From positions 1 to 10,502 of the forward strand of contig JAKEHX010000646.1 of assembly GCA_022614795.1 (NCBI GenBank): a stretch of DNA of 10,502 nt, written 5' to 3'. Made by a program: the position numbers and the translations under genes. The number at the start of each line of letters is the position of its first letter. Position 1 is the first letter of the stretch. The notes below the pieces were generated by a model, which did no database searches, was not told the DNA's origin, and saw nothing but the letters and a program-made list of their open reading frames with translations. Origin of the DNA: Planctomycetaceae bacterium. Lineage in GTDB: Bacteria; Planctomycetota; Planctomycetia; Pirellulales; Pirellulaceae. This document shows, in pieces, positions 1-7,215 of this stretch.

Positions 1-3000
1 ATTTCCGCCCTGGATTATGCCGTGGCCAACGGCGCCCACATTTCAAACAACAGTTGGGGCGGCGGCGGGCATTCGGCGGCGCTCGAACAAGCGATCCGCA
101 GCGCCGCCGCAGCCGGCCATATCTTCGTGGCCGCCGCTGGAAATGAGAGTAGCGATAATGACCTGTTTCCCGCCTACCCGCCCAGCTATGACGTTGACAA
201 TGTCGTCGCGGTCGCGGCAACCGACCACAACGACGATCTCGCCTGGTTCTCGAATTACGGAGCGACGTCGGTCGATCTGGGTGCGCCGGGCCTGGATATT
301 CTGAGTACGTTTCCCACGTACCTGACCGACGCGATGTTGTCGGAAGGTTTTTCCACTCACTACGCGTCGATCAGCGGCACGTCGATGGCCACGCCACACG
401 TCGCCGGCACCCTGGCGTTGATCCGCGGCCAGCACCTCGATTGGACCTATGACCAGGTCATTCAGCAACTGCTGGCCACGACCGACGACACCGACGCGCT
501 GGCCGGATTCACCGCCAATGGCCGGCTGAATGCCGCCGCCGCCGTCGGCAACCCGGTTCCCGACACGTCCGGCCCGCGGGTCATTGCCTCCAGTCCTGGC
601 GGGGCAACCACGGGCCCTGTCAGCAGCGTCCGCCTCCGGTTCAACGAGCCGCTCGATCCGGCCACCTTCGGCACGTCGGACGTCGCCGAGTTCACGGGCC
701 CAGCGGGCGCCTTGTCGGTCCAAAGCGTCGTTCCGGTCGCCGGAACGAGCAATCGCCAGTTCGACGTCACCTTTGCTCCTCAATCCGCCGAGGGCGCCTA
801 CTCGCTGGTCATTGGTCCGCACATCGCCGACCGCTTTGCCAACGAAATGAATCAGGACAATGACGGCGCCAATGGCGAGCCTGCCGACGACCAGTACCGA
901 GCGAACTTCTCGATCGTCGATACGATCGTTGTCCACTCGACTGACGTTCCCGCCCCGATCTTCGACCTGACCGCCGTCGGCTCCTACCTGACCGTCCCTG
1001 ACAATGTGACGATCGGCGACCTGAACGTGCAACTCAACATCACTCACACCTACGTGGGCGACCTGGCGATTTACCTGATTTCCCCCTTGGGTAATTACAC
1101 CTTCCTGTCGTACTTCTACGGCGGCTCGGGCAACAACTTCCAGGACACGATCTTCGACGACGAGGCAACGACGCCCATCTGGGCGGGCACGGCTCCCTAC
1201 ATCGGCTCCTACCAGCCGGACACGCCACTGTCGGTCTTTGATGGCGAGAACGCCGCCGGACTGTGGCAACTGTGGATCGAAGACTGGGGATTCTTCGACG
1301 AAGGATGGCTCAACGCCTGGTCGATCGAGATCACGCCCGCCGGCTCGGCTCCTCCGCCGCCCCCGCCAGGCAATGAGCCGCCGGTTCCGGGCTATGACTA
1401 CTTCGAGACACAAGAAGAGACTGCGCTAGTGCTGACGGCAACGGCCGACCTGCTCGTCAACGATTTTGACCCCAACGGCGACTCGTTCACGCTCATCGGC
1501 GTAGGCGACGCCTTCGGCGGCTCCGTCGCATTCGATGGCGTCGATACGGTCACATTCACTCCCGATGCCGATTTCACCGGGTTTGGAAGCTTCTCCTACA
1601 CGATTCAGGATTCACTGGGGGCCGCGGCCACGGGATTTGTCGATGTCAACGTGCTGCCCGCGAACGATCCGCCAATCGCCGTGGACGACTCGGCCGTCAC
1701 TTCCTCGGATACGCCGCTCGTGTTCGAAGGCGGCCAGCCGGGAGCCCTCTCGCTTTTGGCCAACGACTTCGATCCCGATGGCGATTTGCTAACGTTGGTC
1801 GGCGTCGTGGATGGCTCGGCCAACCATGGCGTCGCCGTCTTCGATCCCGGCACCGGCGCGATCACCTTTACGCCCGAAACTGGCTACCTCGGGACCGCGA
1901 GCTTTCAGTACATTGTCACCGACGGCCTGGAAATCGCCACCGCGACCGTAATGATCGACGTGGTCCAGCTGTATTATTTCTCGGCCGCCGCGCCCGGCAC
2001 GGTGGTTGGCAGCGAGGGCGTCAGCCTGAGTTTCAGCGACGCCGATATCGTCCGCCTGTCGATCACCGCCAGTGGGGAATACTCGTATGAGTTGTATTTT
2101 CAGGGCGCCGACGTCGGCCTGACGAATGCCAGTGAAGACATCGACTCCTTTGCCATCCTGCCCGACGGCACGATCATTGTCTCCACTGTGGGCAGCTACA
2201 ACGTGCCGGGCGGATTCGGCACGCTAACCGGTGGCGGGAACAACCTGCTGGCGTTCGCTCCCGATTCGCTCGGCGCAAGCACCTCCGGCCAATGGTCGCT
2301 CTACTTGCAGGGAAGCAGCGTGGGGCTCTCCGGTAGTGCCGAAAACATTGACGCCCTCGCCGTGCTTGCCGACGGCTCGATCGTGGTCTCGACGACGGGC
2401 AACGTCGCGGTGCCCGGCGTGAGCGGAGTCGATGCCGATCTGCTGCGGTATAACGCGGGTCTATGGTCGATGTACTTCGATGGCAGCGATGTCGGGCTGA
2501 CTACAAACGGTGAAAATGTGGATGGATTGTTCGTGCGCGAGGACGAAGGCGGCGGACTGCCGACCCTGCATCTCTCGACGCGCGGCAACTTCGCCGCGCT
2601 CGGCGTCTCTGGCGCCAATGAGGACATTTTGGAATTCGTGCCCGCGAGCCTGGGAGCGACCACCAGCGGCGCGTACAAGATAGCGCTCGACGGCAGCCTG
2701 GTCGGCCTGGGAGCGCACGATCTGGATGGAATCTATTTGGGCCTCGCGCCTAATCAGGGACTCGCGCAGTCCGCCAGCACGGAATCGGCCAGTACCCAAT
2801 CGGCCATTGCTCGGGTCGCCGATCGTTTGGCCCCGGGCAGTGCTTCGCACAGTGCCAACTCTCGCGTCTTGGCGCTTTTAGCTTTGATCGAAGGTTCGCT
2901 CAATCGCGACGCGGTCACAGACGGAGTACTCAGTGGAATCGACGAGATTGACGTATCTGGCCGCGCTCATCGCGAGCACGCACGCGCCGCGGCACAGCGG

Positions 3001-3171
3001 CTCTCCTTGCTCGATCAGCTGTTTACGGCTCTAGGTTCGCGGACCACTGACGACGAGCTGACACTCGCCGCAGCGAAGTCGGGCCGCAAGTCCGGCATTG
3101 AAGTTCACCAGGCCACGGAAGATGCCGATTGGTCCGGTGCCGGTGGGCTGATACGCAAGGGATCAACGTGA
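1..3171 (+). CDS. Secreted subtilisin-like (S8) serine protease with P domain and cadherin-like repeats, 5' end missing
   Basis: The frame is open from base 1, so the N-terminus (signal peptide, propeptide, catalytic Asp and His) lies outside the window; 1056 codons remain. Seen, numbered from codon 1: the subtilase NNSWGGGG stretch at about 15-22, the oxyanion-hole Asn at 48 (AAAGNES) and the nucleophile Ser128 in GTSMATPHVAG. Next come a Big_5-like Ig domain (about 188-296), a proprotein-convertase P domain (about 313-446, with TYVGDLAIYLISP and GLWQLWIEDW), a six-proline linker (451-456), two cadherin-like/tandem-95 repeats (about 458-553 and 554-655, each with NDFDPxGD), a beta-rich repeat block (about 690-915) and an Ala/Ser-rich helical tail (about 920-1056). 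Family knowledge: such proteins cleave proteins outside the cell, and the P domain often stabilises the catalytic domain. No PEP-CTERM, LPXTG or clear dockerin motif is visible at the end, so the mode of surface retention is unknown. The next gene starts 169 bp downstream, so an operon with it is not obvious. Confidence 0.93.
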   Translation: MSALDYAVANGAHISNNSWGGGGHSAALEQAIRSAAAAGHIFVAAAGNESSDNDLFPAYPPSYDVDNVVAVAATDHNDDLAWFSNYGATSVDLGAPGLDILSTFPTYLTDAMLSEGFSTHYASISGTSMATPHVAGTLALIRGQHLDWTYDQVIQQLLATTDDTDALAGFTANGRLNAAAAVGNPVPDTSGPRVIASSPGGATTGPVSSVRLRFNEPLDPATFGTSDVAEFTGPAGALSVQSVVPVAGTSNRQFDVTFAPQSAEGAYSLVIGPHIADRFANEMNQDNDGANGEPADDQYRANFSIVDTIVVHSTDVPAPIFDLTAVGSYLTVPDNVTIGDLNVQLNITHTYVGDLAIYLISPLGNYTFLSYFYGGSGNNFQDTIFDDEATTPIWAGTAPYIGSYQPDTPLSVFDGENAAGLWQLWIEDWGFFDEGWLNAWSIEITPAGSAPPPPPPGNEPPVPGYDYFETQEETALVLTATADLLVNDFDPNGDSFTLIGVGDAFGGSVAFDGVDTVTFTPDADFTGFGSFSYTIQDSLGAAATGFVDVNVLPANDPPIAVDDSAVTSSDTPLVFEGGQPGALSLLANDFDPDGDLLTLVGVVDGSANHGVAVFDPGTGAITFTPETGYLGTASFQYIVTDGLEIATATVMIDVVQLYYFSAAAPGTVVGSEGVSLSFSDADIVRLSITASGEYSYELYFQGADVGLTNASEDIDSFAILPDGTIIVSTVGSYNVPGGFGTLTGGGNNLLAFAPDSLGASTSGQWSLYLQGSSVGLSGSAENIDALAVLADGSIVVSTTGNVAVPGVSGVDADLLRYNAGLWSMYFDGSDVGLTTNGENVDGLFVREDEGGGLPTLHLSTRGNFAALGVSGANEDILEFVPASLGATTSGAYKIALDGSLVGLGAHDLDGIYLGLAPNQGLAQSASTESASTQSAIARVADRLAPGSASHSANSRVLALLALIEGSLNRDAVTDGVLSGIDEIDVSGRAHREHARAAAQRLSLLDQLFTALGSRTTDDELTLAAAKSGRKSGIEVHQATEDADWSGAGGLIRKGST
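1372..1965 (+). repeat. Two tandem cadherin-like (tandem-95 type) repeats within the protease
   Basis: Two units of about 97-100 residues follow the proline linker. Each opens with NEPP or NDPP, carries an LL-x-NDFDPxGD-x-x-TL core and a FTPxxxFxGxxSFxYxxxD-type second half. The acidic NDFDPxGD segment is the usual calcium-binding-like signature of such adhesin repeats. They probably act as a stalk that holds the protease away from the cell or binds surface polymers (inference). Confidence 0.75.
2080..2745 (+). repeat. About four beta-rich internal repeats (xYxxGSxVGL / ENIDxxxxLxDGxxxxSTxG) in the protease
   Basis: The recurring core is aromatic-Leu-Tyr-Phe/Leu-x-Gly-Ser/Ala-x-Val-Gly-Leu, then a SxENIDxxx-type segment, an LPDGSIVVST-type strand and a VPGVSG-like turn. 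Copies begin near 2092, 2299, 2470 and 2680, spaced 69, 57 and 70 residues apart; the last keeps only its first half. The two long units end in a similar stretch (FAPDSLGASTSG and FVPASLGATTSG), and the short unit lacks it. The pattern resembles propeller-like blades found in planctomycete and other bacterial surface proteins. The fold is inferred, not proven. Confidence 0.7.
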
Positions 3172-3173
3172 GC

Positions 3174-3187
3174 AGGCCGTTGGGCCT
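3174..3187 (+). other. Small inverted repeat just after the protease stop codon
   Basis: AGGCC and GGCCT form a perfect 5-bp stem with a 4-base loop, three bases beyond the TGA at 3169-3171. There is no T-run after it, so it is at best a weak transcript-end structure. It may be chance in GC-rich DNA. Confidence 0.25.
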
Positions 3188-3253
3188 TGTGCCGCAAGTC
3201 CTGACGAGCCAAGCTATAAGTGAAGGGCAGCGATTCCCTGAATTTGGCGAATT

Positions 3254-3289
3254 CCGCTTCTGCCGCGCGAAACCTGGCGGCAGATTCGG
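3254..3289 (+). other. Inverted repeat in the gap upstream of the cytochrome/DUF1592 gene
   Basis: CTGCCGC at 3260-3266 pairs perfectly with GCGGCAG at 3277-3283 across a 10-base loop. One more T-A pair extends it, and beyond a 2x2 internal loop CCG pairs with CGG, giving 11 pairs in all. It lies about 50-90 bp before the likely start codon, where an operator or a 5'-leader structure could be. No T-run follows, so it is not a classical terminator. The rest of this gap has a TATAAG at 3215-3220 without a convincing -35 element. Confidence 0.3.
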
Positions 3290-3340
3290 TGTTCAACCAA
3301 TACCCCGCCCGTATTGCCCTCCCCGCCGCTGGATTCACTC

Positions 3341-5725
3341 GTGCGAAGCATTAGTCTTGCCATTGCCGTGGCGTGTCTGTTTGGCGGGGCTTCTCCCGCC
3401 GACGAGCCCCCTCAGGCCGACTCTTCAGGCCCAACGTTCAAGCAGGACATTCTGCCGTTTTTGAAATCGCACTGTTACCACTGCCACGGCAACGGCAAGC
3501 AGGAGGCCGAGATCTCGCTCGACAAGTACACCGACGACGAGTCGCTCCTCAAAGATCGCAGAACCTGGAACAACATTATCCACATGGTCCGCTCCGGCCA
3601 GATGCCCCCTGAGGAGCGGCCGCGGCCCATGGCCGGCGATATCGAGAAGTTGCTCAAGTCGATCGATGCCGTCCTCGCCTCGCTCGACTGCGGCAAGGTG
3701 AAGAACGTCGGCCGCGTCACCCTTCGCCGCCTCAACCGCGTCGAATACAACAACACGATTCGCGATCTGGTCGGCGTCGACTTTCAGCCCGCTGCCGATT
3801 TTCCGGCTGACGACGTGGGTTACGGATTCGACAACATCGGCGACGTCCTCTCCACTACGCCACTGTTGCTCGAAAAATACCTCGCTGCCGCCGAGACGGT
3901 GTTTCAGAAGGCCATCGTCGTCCCCGAGCCGCTCGATATCAAAGACACGCGGCTCATGGGATTCCGCGTGAGTCCCCGCAGCGCGGGTGAAACGATCGAC
4001 GACGGCGCAGCCCTGTACGGCGAAGGTGAGGTTTACGGCGAGACCTATCTCGACGCGGGCGAATACATCGTCCGGGCCCAGGTCTATGCCAAGCAAGTTG
4101 GCGACGAGAAAGTCAAAGCCGCCCTCCGCGTGAACCGCAACACGATCGCGGAATTGGAGGTCGTTTCGACCGATCGCGATCAGATGATGACGCTGGAGGG
4201 AAAGGTCCGTGTGCGCGCGGCAACCAATCGGATCAGCGTCGCCCTGCTCAATCCGTTCGTACATCCCGATTCGACGGAAGACGCGCCCAACCGGCGGCTG
4301 CTCATTATGCGCGGGATCGTGCTGGAGGGCCCGTACGATCCGCCCAAGCCGCCGGCTCCCCAGACGCACCAGCGGTTGATGGCCCACGCCGAAGGCGCCA
4401 AGCCGCGTGAAGCGGCCCGCGAAATCGTGACCCGCTTCGCCCGCCGCGCCTTTCGCCGCCCCGTCAAAGACGAAGAGATCGAGCGGATTCTGGCGATCTA
4501 TGACCTGGCCGAGAAGGAAGGAGCCGTGTTCGAGGACCGCGTGCGTCTGGCCCTCTGCCGCGTGCTCGTCTCGCCCCATTTCCTCTTCCGCATCGAAATC
4601 GATCCGCCTGACGCTCGGCCCGGCCAGCCCTACCGAATCGGCGATCACGAGCTGGCCAGCCGGTTGTCGTATTTTCTCTGGAGCACGATGCCCGACGACG
4701 AGTTGTTGGCGCTGGCCGACAAGGGCGAGCTGCGGGCCAACCTGCGGCCGCAAGTCGAGCGGATGATCAAGGACGAGAAGTCGTCGGCCTTTGTCGAGAA
4801 TTTTGCTGGCCAGTGGCTCACGCTGCGCAAGCTCGCGCAGGTTTTTCCCGACAAAGAGACATACAAAGACTGGGATGAATCGCTCCGCCGCGCGATGCAG
4901 CGCGAAACCGAGCTGTTCTTTGACGCCATCCTCCGCGAGGACCGCAGCATCCTCGATTTCCTCGACGCGGACTTCACTTTTGTCAACGGCCGCCTGGCTT
5001 ATCACTATGGCATCAAGGGGGTGCTCGGCCGCGATTTCGAGCGCGTGACGGCGCCGCCGGGCCGCGGCGGCCTTTTGACCCAGGCGAGCATCCTCACGAT
5101 CACCTCCAATCCCACGCGCACCGCGCCGGTCAAACGAGGCAAGTGGGTCCTCGAGCAACTGCTCGGCACTCCGCCGCCGCCGCCGCCCCCCAATGTGCCA
5201 GAGCTGCCCGAAAAGGGCGAGCTCAAGGGTTCGCTCCGGCAGGTCATGGAACAACACCGCGAAAACGCAATTTGCGCCTCGTGCCACGCCCGCATGGACC
5301 CGATCGGATTTGCCTTCGAGAACTACGACGGAATCGGGGCCTATCGGGAAAAGGACGGCGAATTCGCCATCGATGCCTCCGGCGAGCTGCCCGATGGACA
5401 AAAGTTCCAAGGTCCCAGCGAATTAAAACAAATCCTCAAGGGAAAAAAAGAGTTGTTTGCCCGGGCCCTTTCCGAGAAAATACTGACGTACGCACTCGGA
5501 AGGGGAACCGAGTATTACGACCAGTGCGCCATCGATAAAATCGTGGCTGCCCTCGAGAAGAACGATTACCGGTTTAGCACGTTGATCCAGGAAACGGTCG
5601 CCAGCGACCCGTTCCTGATGCGCAGTGCCAATAGCGATAAGGCCAGCAGCGATAAGGCCAGCGGCGAGAAGGCCAGTAAAGACAAGTCCAGCGTGACCAC
5701 GCAGTCCAAGGGGAACCAGCAATGA
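3341..5725 (+). CDS. Exported planctomycete cytochrome c / DUF1587-DUF1595-DUF1592-DUF1588-DUF1585 protein
   Basis: The product is 794 residues from GTG 3341; TTG 3314 in the same frame would give 803, and there is no ATG back to the upstream stop at 3239. GTG is preferred because it gives a compact signal peptide (MRSISLAIAVAC..., probable cleavage after ASPA at 20). Domains: planctomycete cytochrome c-like segment (about 31-100) with haem motif CYHCH (45-49); DUF1587 (about 126-190, RRLNRVEYNNTIRDL); a carbohydrate-binding-module-like beta domain (about 226-325); DUF1595 (about 357-417, FARRAFRRPV); DUF1592 (about 433-555, ELASRLSYFLWS); DUF1588 (about 567-668, seven prolines then a second CASCH motif at 645-649); DUF1585 (about 674-758). 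The tail is a charged low-complexity repeat. The family is abundant in Planctomycetota but its function is unknown. Two CxxCH motifs suggest covalent haem and electron transfer outside the cytoplasm; the CBM-like part suggests sugar-polymer binding (inference). The stop overlaps the DUF1552 start. Confidence 0.92.
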   Translation: MRSISLAIAVACLFGGASPADEPPQADSSGPTFKQDILPFLKSHCYHCHGNGKQEAEISLDKYTDDESLLKDRRTWNNIIHMVRSGQMPPEERPRPMAGDIEKLLKSIDAVLASLDCGKVKNVGRVTLRRLNRVEYNNTIRDLVGVDFQPAADFPADDVGYGFDNIGDVLSTTPLLLEKYLAAAETVFQKAIVVPEPLDIKDTRLMGFRVSPRSAGETIDDGAALYGEGEVYGETYLDAGEYIVRAQVYAKQVGDEKVKAALRVNRNTIAELEVVSTDRDQMMTLEGKVRVRAATNRISVALLNPFVHPDSTEDAPNRRLLIMRGIVLEGPYDPPKPPAPQTHQRLMAHAEGAKPREAAREIVTRFARRAFRRPVKDEEIERILAIYDLAEKEGAVFEDRVRLALCRVLVSPHFLFRIEIDPPDARPGQPYRIGDHELASRLSYFLWSTMPDDELLALADKGELRANLRPQVERMIKDEKSSAFVENFAGQWLTLRKLAQVFPDKETYKDWDESLRRAMQRETELFFDAILREDRSILDFLDADFTFVNGRLAYHYGIKGVLGRDFERVTAPPGRGGLLTQASILTITSNPTRTAPVKRGKWVLEQLLGTPPPPPPPNVPELPEKGELKGSLRQVMEQHRENAICASCHARMDPIGFAFENYDGIGAYREKDGEFAIDASGELPDGQKFQGPSELKQILKGKKELFARALSEKILTYALGRGTEYYDQCAIDKIVAALEKNDYRFSTLIQETVASDPFLMRSANSDKASSDKASGEKASKDKSSVTTQSKGNQQ
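5633..5692 (+). repeat. 15-bp tandem repeat encoding the Lys/Ser-rich tail of the DUF1592 protein
   Basis: Four consecutive 15-bp units begin at 5633, 5648, 5663 and 5678. The first two are identical (AGCGATAAGGCCAGC); the third and fourth have diverged. They encode SDKAS, SDKAS, GEKAS and KDKSS after the end of the DUF1585 domain. The identical first pair points to recent duplication, and the unit length keeps the reading frame. Confidence 0.85.
5708..5714 (+). promoter_or_regulatory. Ribosome binding site of the DUF1552 gene
   Basis: The purine run AAGGGGA ends 7 bases before the ATG at 5722 and lies inside the 3' end of the preceding gene. It supports this ATG, which overlaps the upstream TGA as ATGA, and suggests translational coupling. 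Confidence 0.6.
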
Positions 5726-7062
5726 ATGCCAGTGGACGAATCTCACGGCGAACCGTCCTCCGCGGCGTCGGCACGGTCATGGCCTTGCCGCTGTTTGAGG
5801 CGATGCTCCCCCGCGCTCGTGCTGCCGAGACGGACACGGCACCAGCTCCCCGCCGCATGGCGTATATCTATATCCCCAACGGCGTGCACATGCAGGACTG
5901 GACGCCAGCCAAGGAAGGGACCGACTTCGAGTTGCCTTCCATCCTCCAGCCGCTTGCGCCGCTTCGCGACGATGTGCTCGTGCTGAGCGGGTTGACGTGC
6001 GATAAGGGGCGCCCCAACGGCGACGGTGCCGGCGACCATGCCCGTGCGTCTTCCGCCTTCCTTACCGGAGCGCAAGCCCGCAAGACGGCCGGCGCTAATT
6101 TCCGCTCGGGCGTTTCGGCCGACCAGGTTGCCGCCCAGAAGCTCGGCGATCAGACCCGCCTCGCCTCGCTCGAACTGGGCATTGAGGCGTTCCGCGGCAC
6201 TGGGAACTGCGACAGCGGCTATTCGTGCGTCTATGAGCACACGCTTGCCTGGCGCAACGCCACCACGCCGCTTCCTACGGAGGTTAATCCCAAGCTGATC
6301 TTCGAGCGGCTCTTTGCCGACCAGCCGAACGACCCCGACCGGCTGAAGCGCGGCCGCCTGCGGGCCAGCGTGCTCGACGCGGTTTTGGAAGACGCCCATT
6401 CGCTGGAGCGGCAACTCGGCGGCGCCGACCGGCAGAAGCTCGATCAATACTTGTCGAGCGTCCGCGAGCTGGAAGACCGCATTCACCGGGCCGAAAAGCT
6501 CCCGCCGGTCCAGCCGCCCGAAGGGACGAAAAAGCCCGAGCAATTGCCGGCCGACCTGACGGACCACTTCCACCTGATCAGCGATCTCCTGGTCCTGGCG
6601 CTCCAGACGGACGTGACGCGGATCGTCACCTACATGTTCGGCCGCGAGGGGAGCGACCAGAAATACACGATGGTCGGCGTCAACGAGGGGCACCACTCGA
6701 TCACACACCATCAGGGCAAGAAAGAGCTGACCGACAAGATCAAAGCAATCAACACTTACCACATCGAGCAATTCGCCTATTTGATTGGCAAGCTCAAGGC
6801 GATCAAGGAAGGCGAGGGGACGCTGCTGGATAACTGCATGATCGCCTACGGCAGCGCGATCGCCGACGGCAATGCCCACGAGCACGGCGACCTGCCCGTC
6901 CTGCTGGCTGGCCGTGGCGGTGGAACCATCCGCACCGGCCGCCACATTCGCTACGCCGACGAAACGCCCCTCAATAACCTCTGGCTGGCGATGCTGGAGC
7001 GCTTCGGCGCCAAGACCGGCAAGCTCGGCGACAGCACGGGAATTCTCGACAAACTGGCGTAG
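5722..7062 (+). CDS. Tat-exported DUF1552 family protein
   Basis: The product is 446 residues, close to the usual family length. The N-terminus is a twin-arginine signal: SRRTVLR at 8-14, then a short hydrophobic stretch and an ARA-A cleavage site near 34. The mature part starts with RRMAYIYIPNGVHMQDWTP, a typical DUF1552 opening, and continues with the family's VLSGL and GDHARASSAFLTG segments. Two histidine doublets (HH at 324-325 and 329-330) and HEHGDLP (386-392) near the C-terminus are candidate metal or substrate ligands. DUF1552, like the related DUF1501, is common in Planctomycetota and often sits beside a DUF1592-type cytochrome gene, as here. Its reaction is unknown; a distant link to the alkaline-phosphatase/sulfatase-like fold is possible but not shown by this sequence. 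The start overlaps the previous stop by 4 bp, so the two are one translational unit. Tat use suggests folding or cofactor loading in the cytoplasm before export. Confidence 0.93.
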   Translation: MNASGRISRRTVLRGVGTVMALPLFEAMLPRARAAETDTAPAPRRMAYIYIPNGVHMQDWTPAKEGTDFELPSILQPLAPLRDDVLVLSGLTCDKGRPNGDGAGDHARASSAFLTGAQARKTAGANFRSGVSADQVAAQKLGDQTRLASLELGIEAFRGTGNCDSGYSCVYEHTLAWRNATTPLPTEVNPKLIFERLFADQPNDPDRLKRGRLRASVLDAVLEDAHSLERQLGGADRQKLDQYLSSVRELEDRIHRAEKLPPVQPPEGTKKPEQLPADLTDHFHLISDLLVLALQTDVTRIVTYMFGREGSDQKYTMVGVNEGHHSITHHQGKKELTDKIKAINTYHIEQFAYLIGKLKAIKEGEGTLLDNCMIAYGSAIADGNAHEHGDLPVLLAGRGGGTIRTGRHIRYADETPLNNLWLAMLERFGAKTGKLGDSTGILDKLA

Positions 7063-7091
7063 TGTTTCGCCGAGTCGACGAGTCCGGGTGC

Positions 7092-7120
7092 CACGCCCAC
7101 GCTTGCGTGGGCGTGCTTTT
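7092..7120 (+). terminator. GC hairpin plus T-run after the DUF1552 gene; possible dispersed palindrome
   Basis: CACGCCCACGC at 7092-7102 pairs perfectly with GCGTGGGCGTG at 7105-7115 (11 bp, with a TT centre, in practice a slightly larger loop). After one C come four Ts at 7117-7120. It lies 30 bp beyond the DUF1552 stop, which fits a rho-independent terminator with a short U-tract. The near-perfect palindrome could instead be a REP-like repeat; this is the only copy in the window. Confidence 0.55.
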
Positions 7121-7137
7121 GCCTGCTGAAATCGACG

Positions 7138-7168
7138 ACCAGCCGTTGAGAATCAGTTCGCGGCTGGT
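7138..7168 (+). promoter_or_regulatory. Inverted repeat ahead of the PHP gene, with a weak promoter-like match
   Basis: ACCAGCCG at 7138-7145 pairs perfectly with CGGCTGGT at 7161-7168 around a 15-base spacer. Within the spacer TTGAGA (7146-7151) is a good -35 match, but 17 bases later TAAGGT (7169-7174) is only a 3-of-6 match to a -10 box. The position between a likely terminator and the next start codon suits an operator-promoter or a leader hairpin. This is inference from layout only. Confidence 0.3.
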
Positions 7169-7203
7169 TAAGGTTGGCATGCTCGCCCGACCATTCCTGC
7201 CGC

Positions 7204-7207
7204 GGAG
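7204..7207 (+). promoter_or_regulatory. Ribosome binding site choosing the ATG at 7216
   Basis: GGAG lies 8 bases before ATG 7216. It supports this start over the in-frame TTG at 7174, which would add 14 polar residues ahead of an otherwise good signal peptide. Confidence 0.55.
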
Positions 7208-7215
7208 ACCTGCCG

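Noticed and set aside
43..1413. A 456-codon open frame on the - strand opposite the protease
   Set aside because: Arg/Gly/Val-rich shadow translation with no motif, fully covered by the well-supported protease domains on the + strand.
3187..3220. Possible sigma-70 promoter (TTGTGC ... TATAAG) upstream of the DUF1592 gene
   Set aside because: The two boxes are 22 bases apart, too far for a standard promoter, and no better -35 sits at 16-18 bases.
3129..3464. A 111-codon + strand open frame bridging the protease end and the DUF1592 start
   Set aside because: It overlaps both genes in another frame, has no ribosome binding site or recognisable motif, and its composition is that of out-of-frame coding DNA.
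5171..5191. Run of CCG/CCC codons (seven prolines) as a possible microsatellite
   Set aside because: The polyproline stretch before NVPELPE is a normal conserved part of the DUF1588 region, so it is better explained as a protein linker than as a repeat expansion.
3425..5410. A 661-codon open frame on the - strand opposite the DUF1592 gene
   Set aside because: It is a mirror of the + strand gene: GC-rich third positions keep the antisense frame free of stops. The translation shows no recognisable domain, while the + strand frame carries a full set of conserved domains.
5743..6945. A 400-codon open frame on the - strand opposite the DUF1552 gene
   Set aside because: Same codon-bias shadow effect; the + strand protein has a Tat signal and conserved family motifs.
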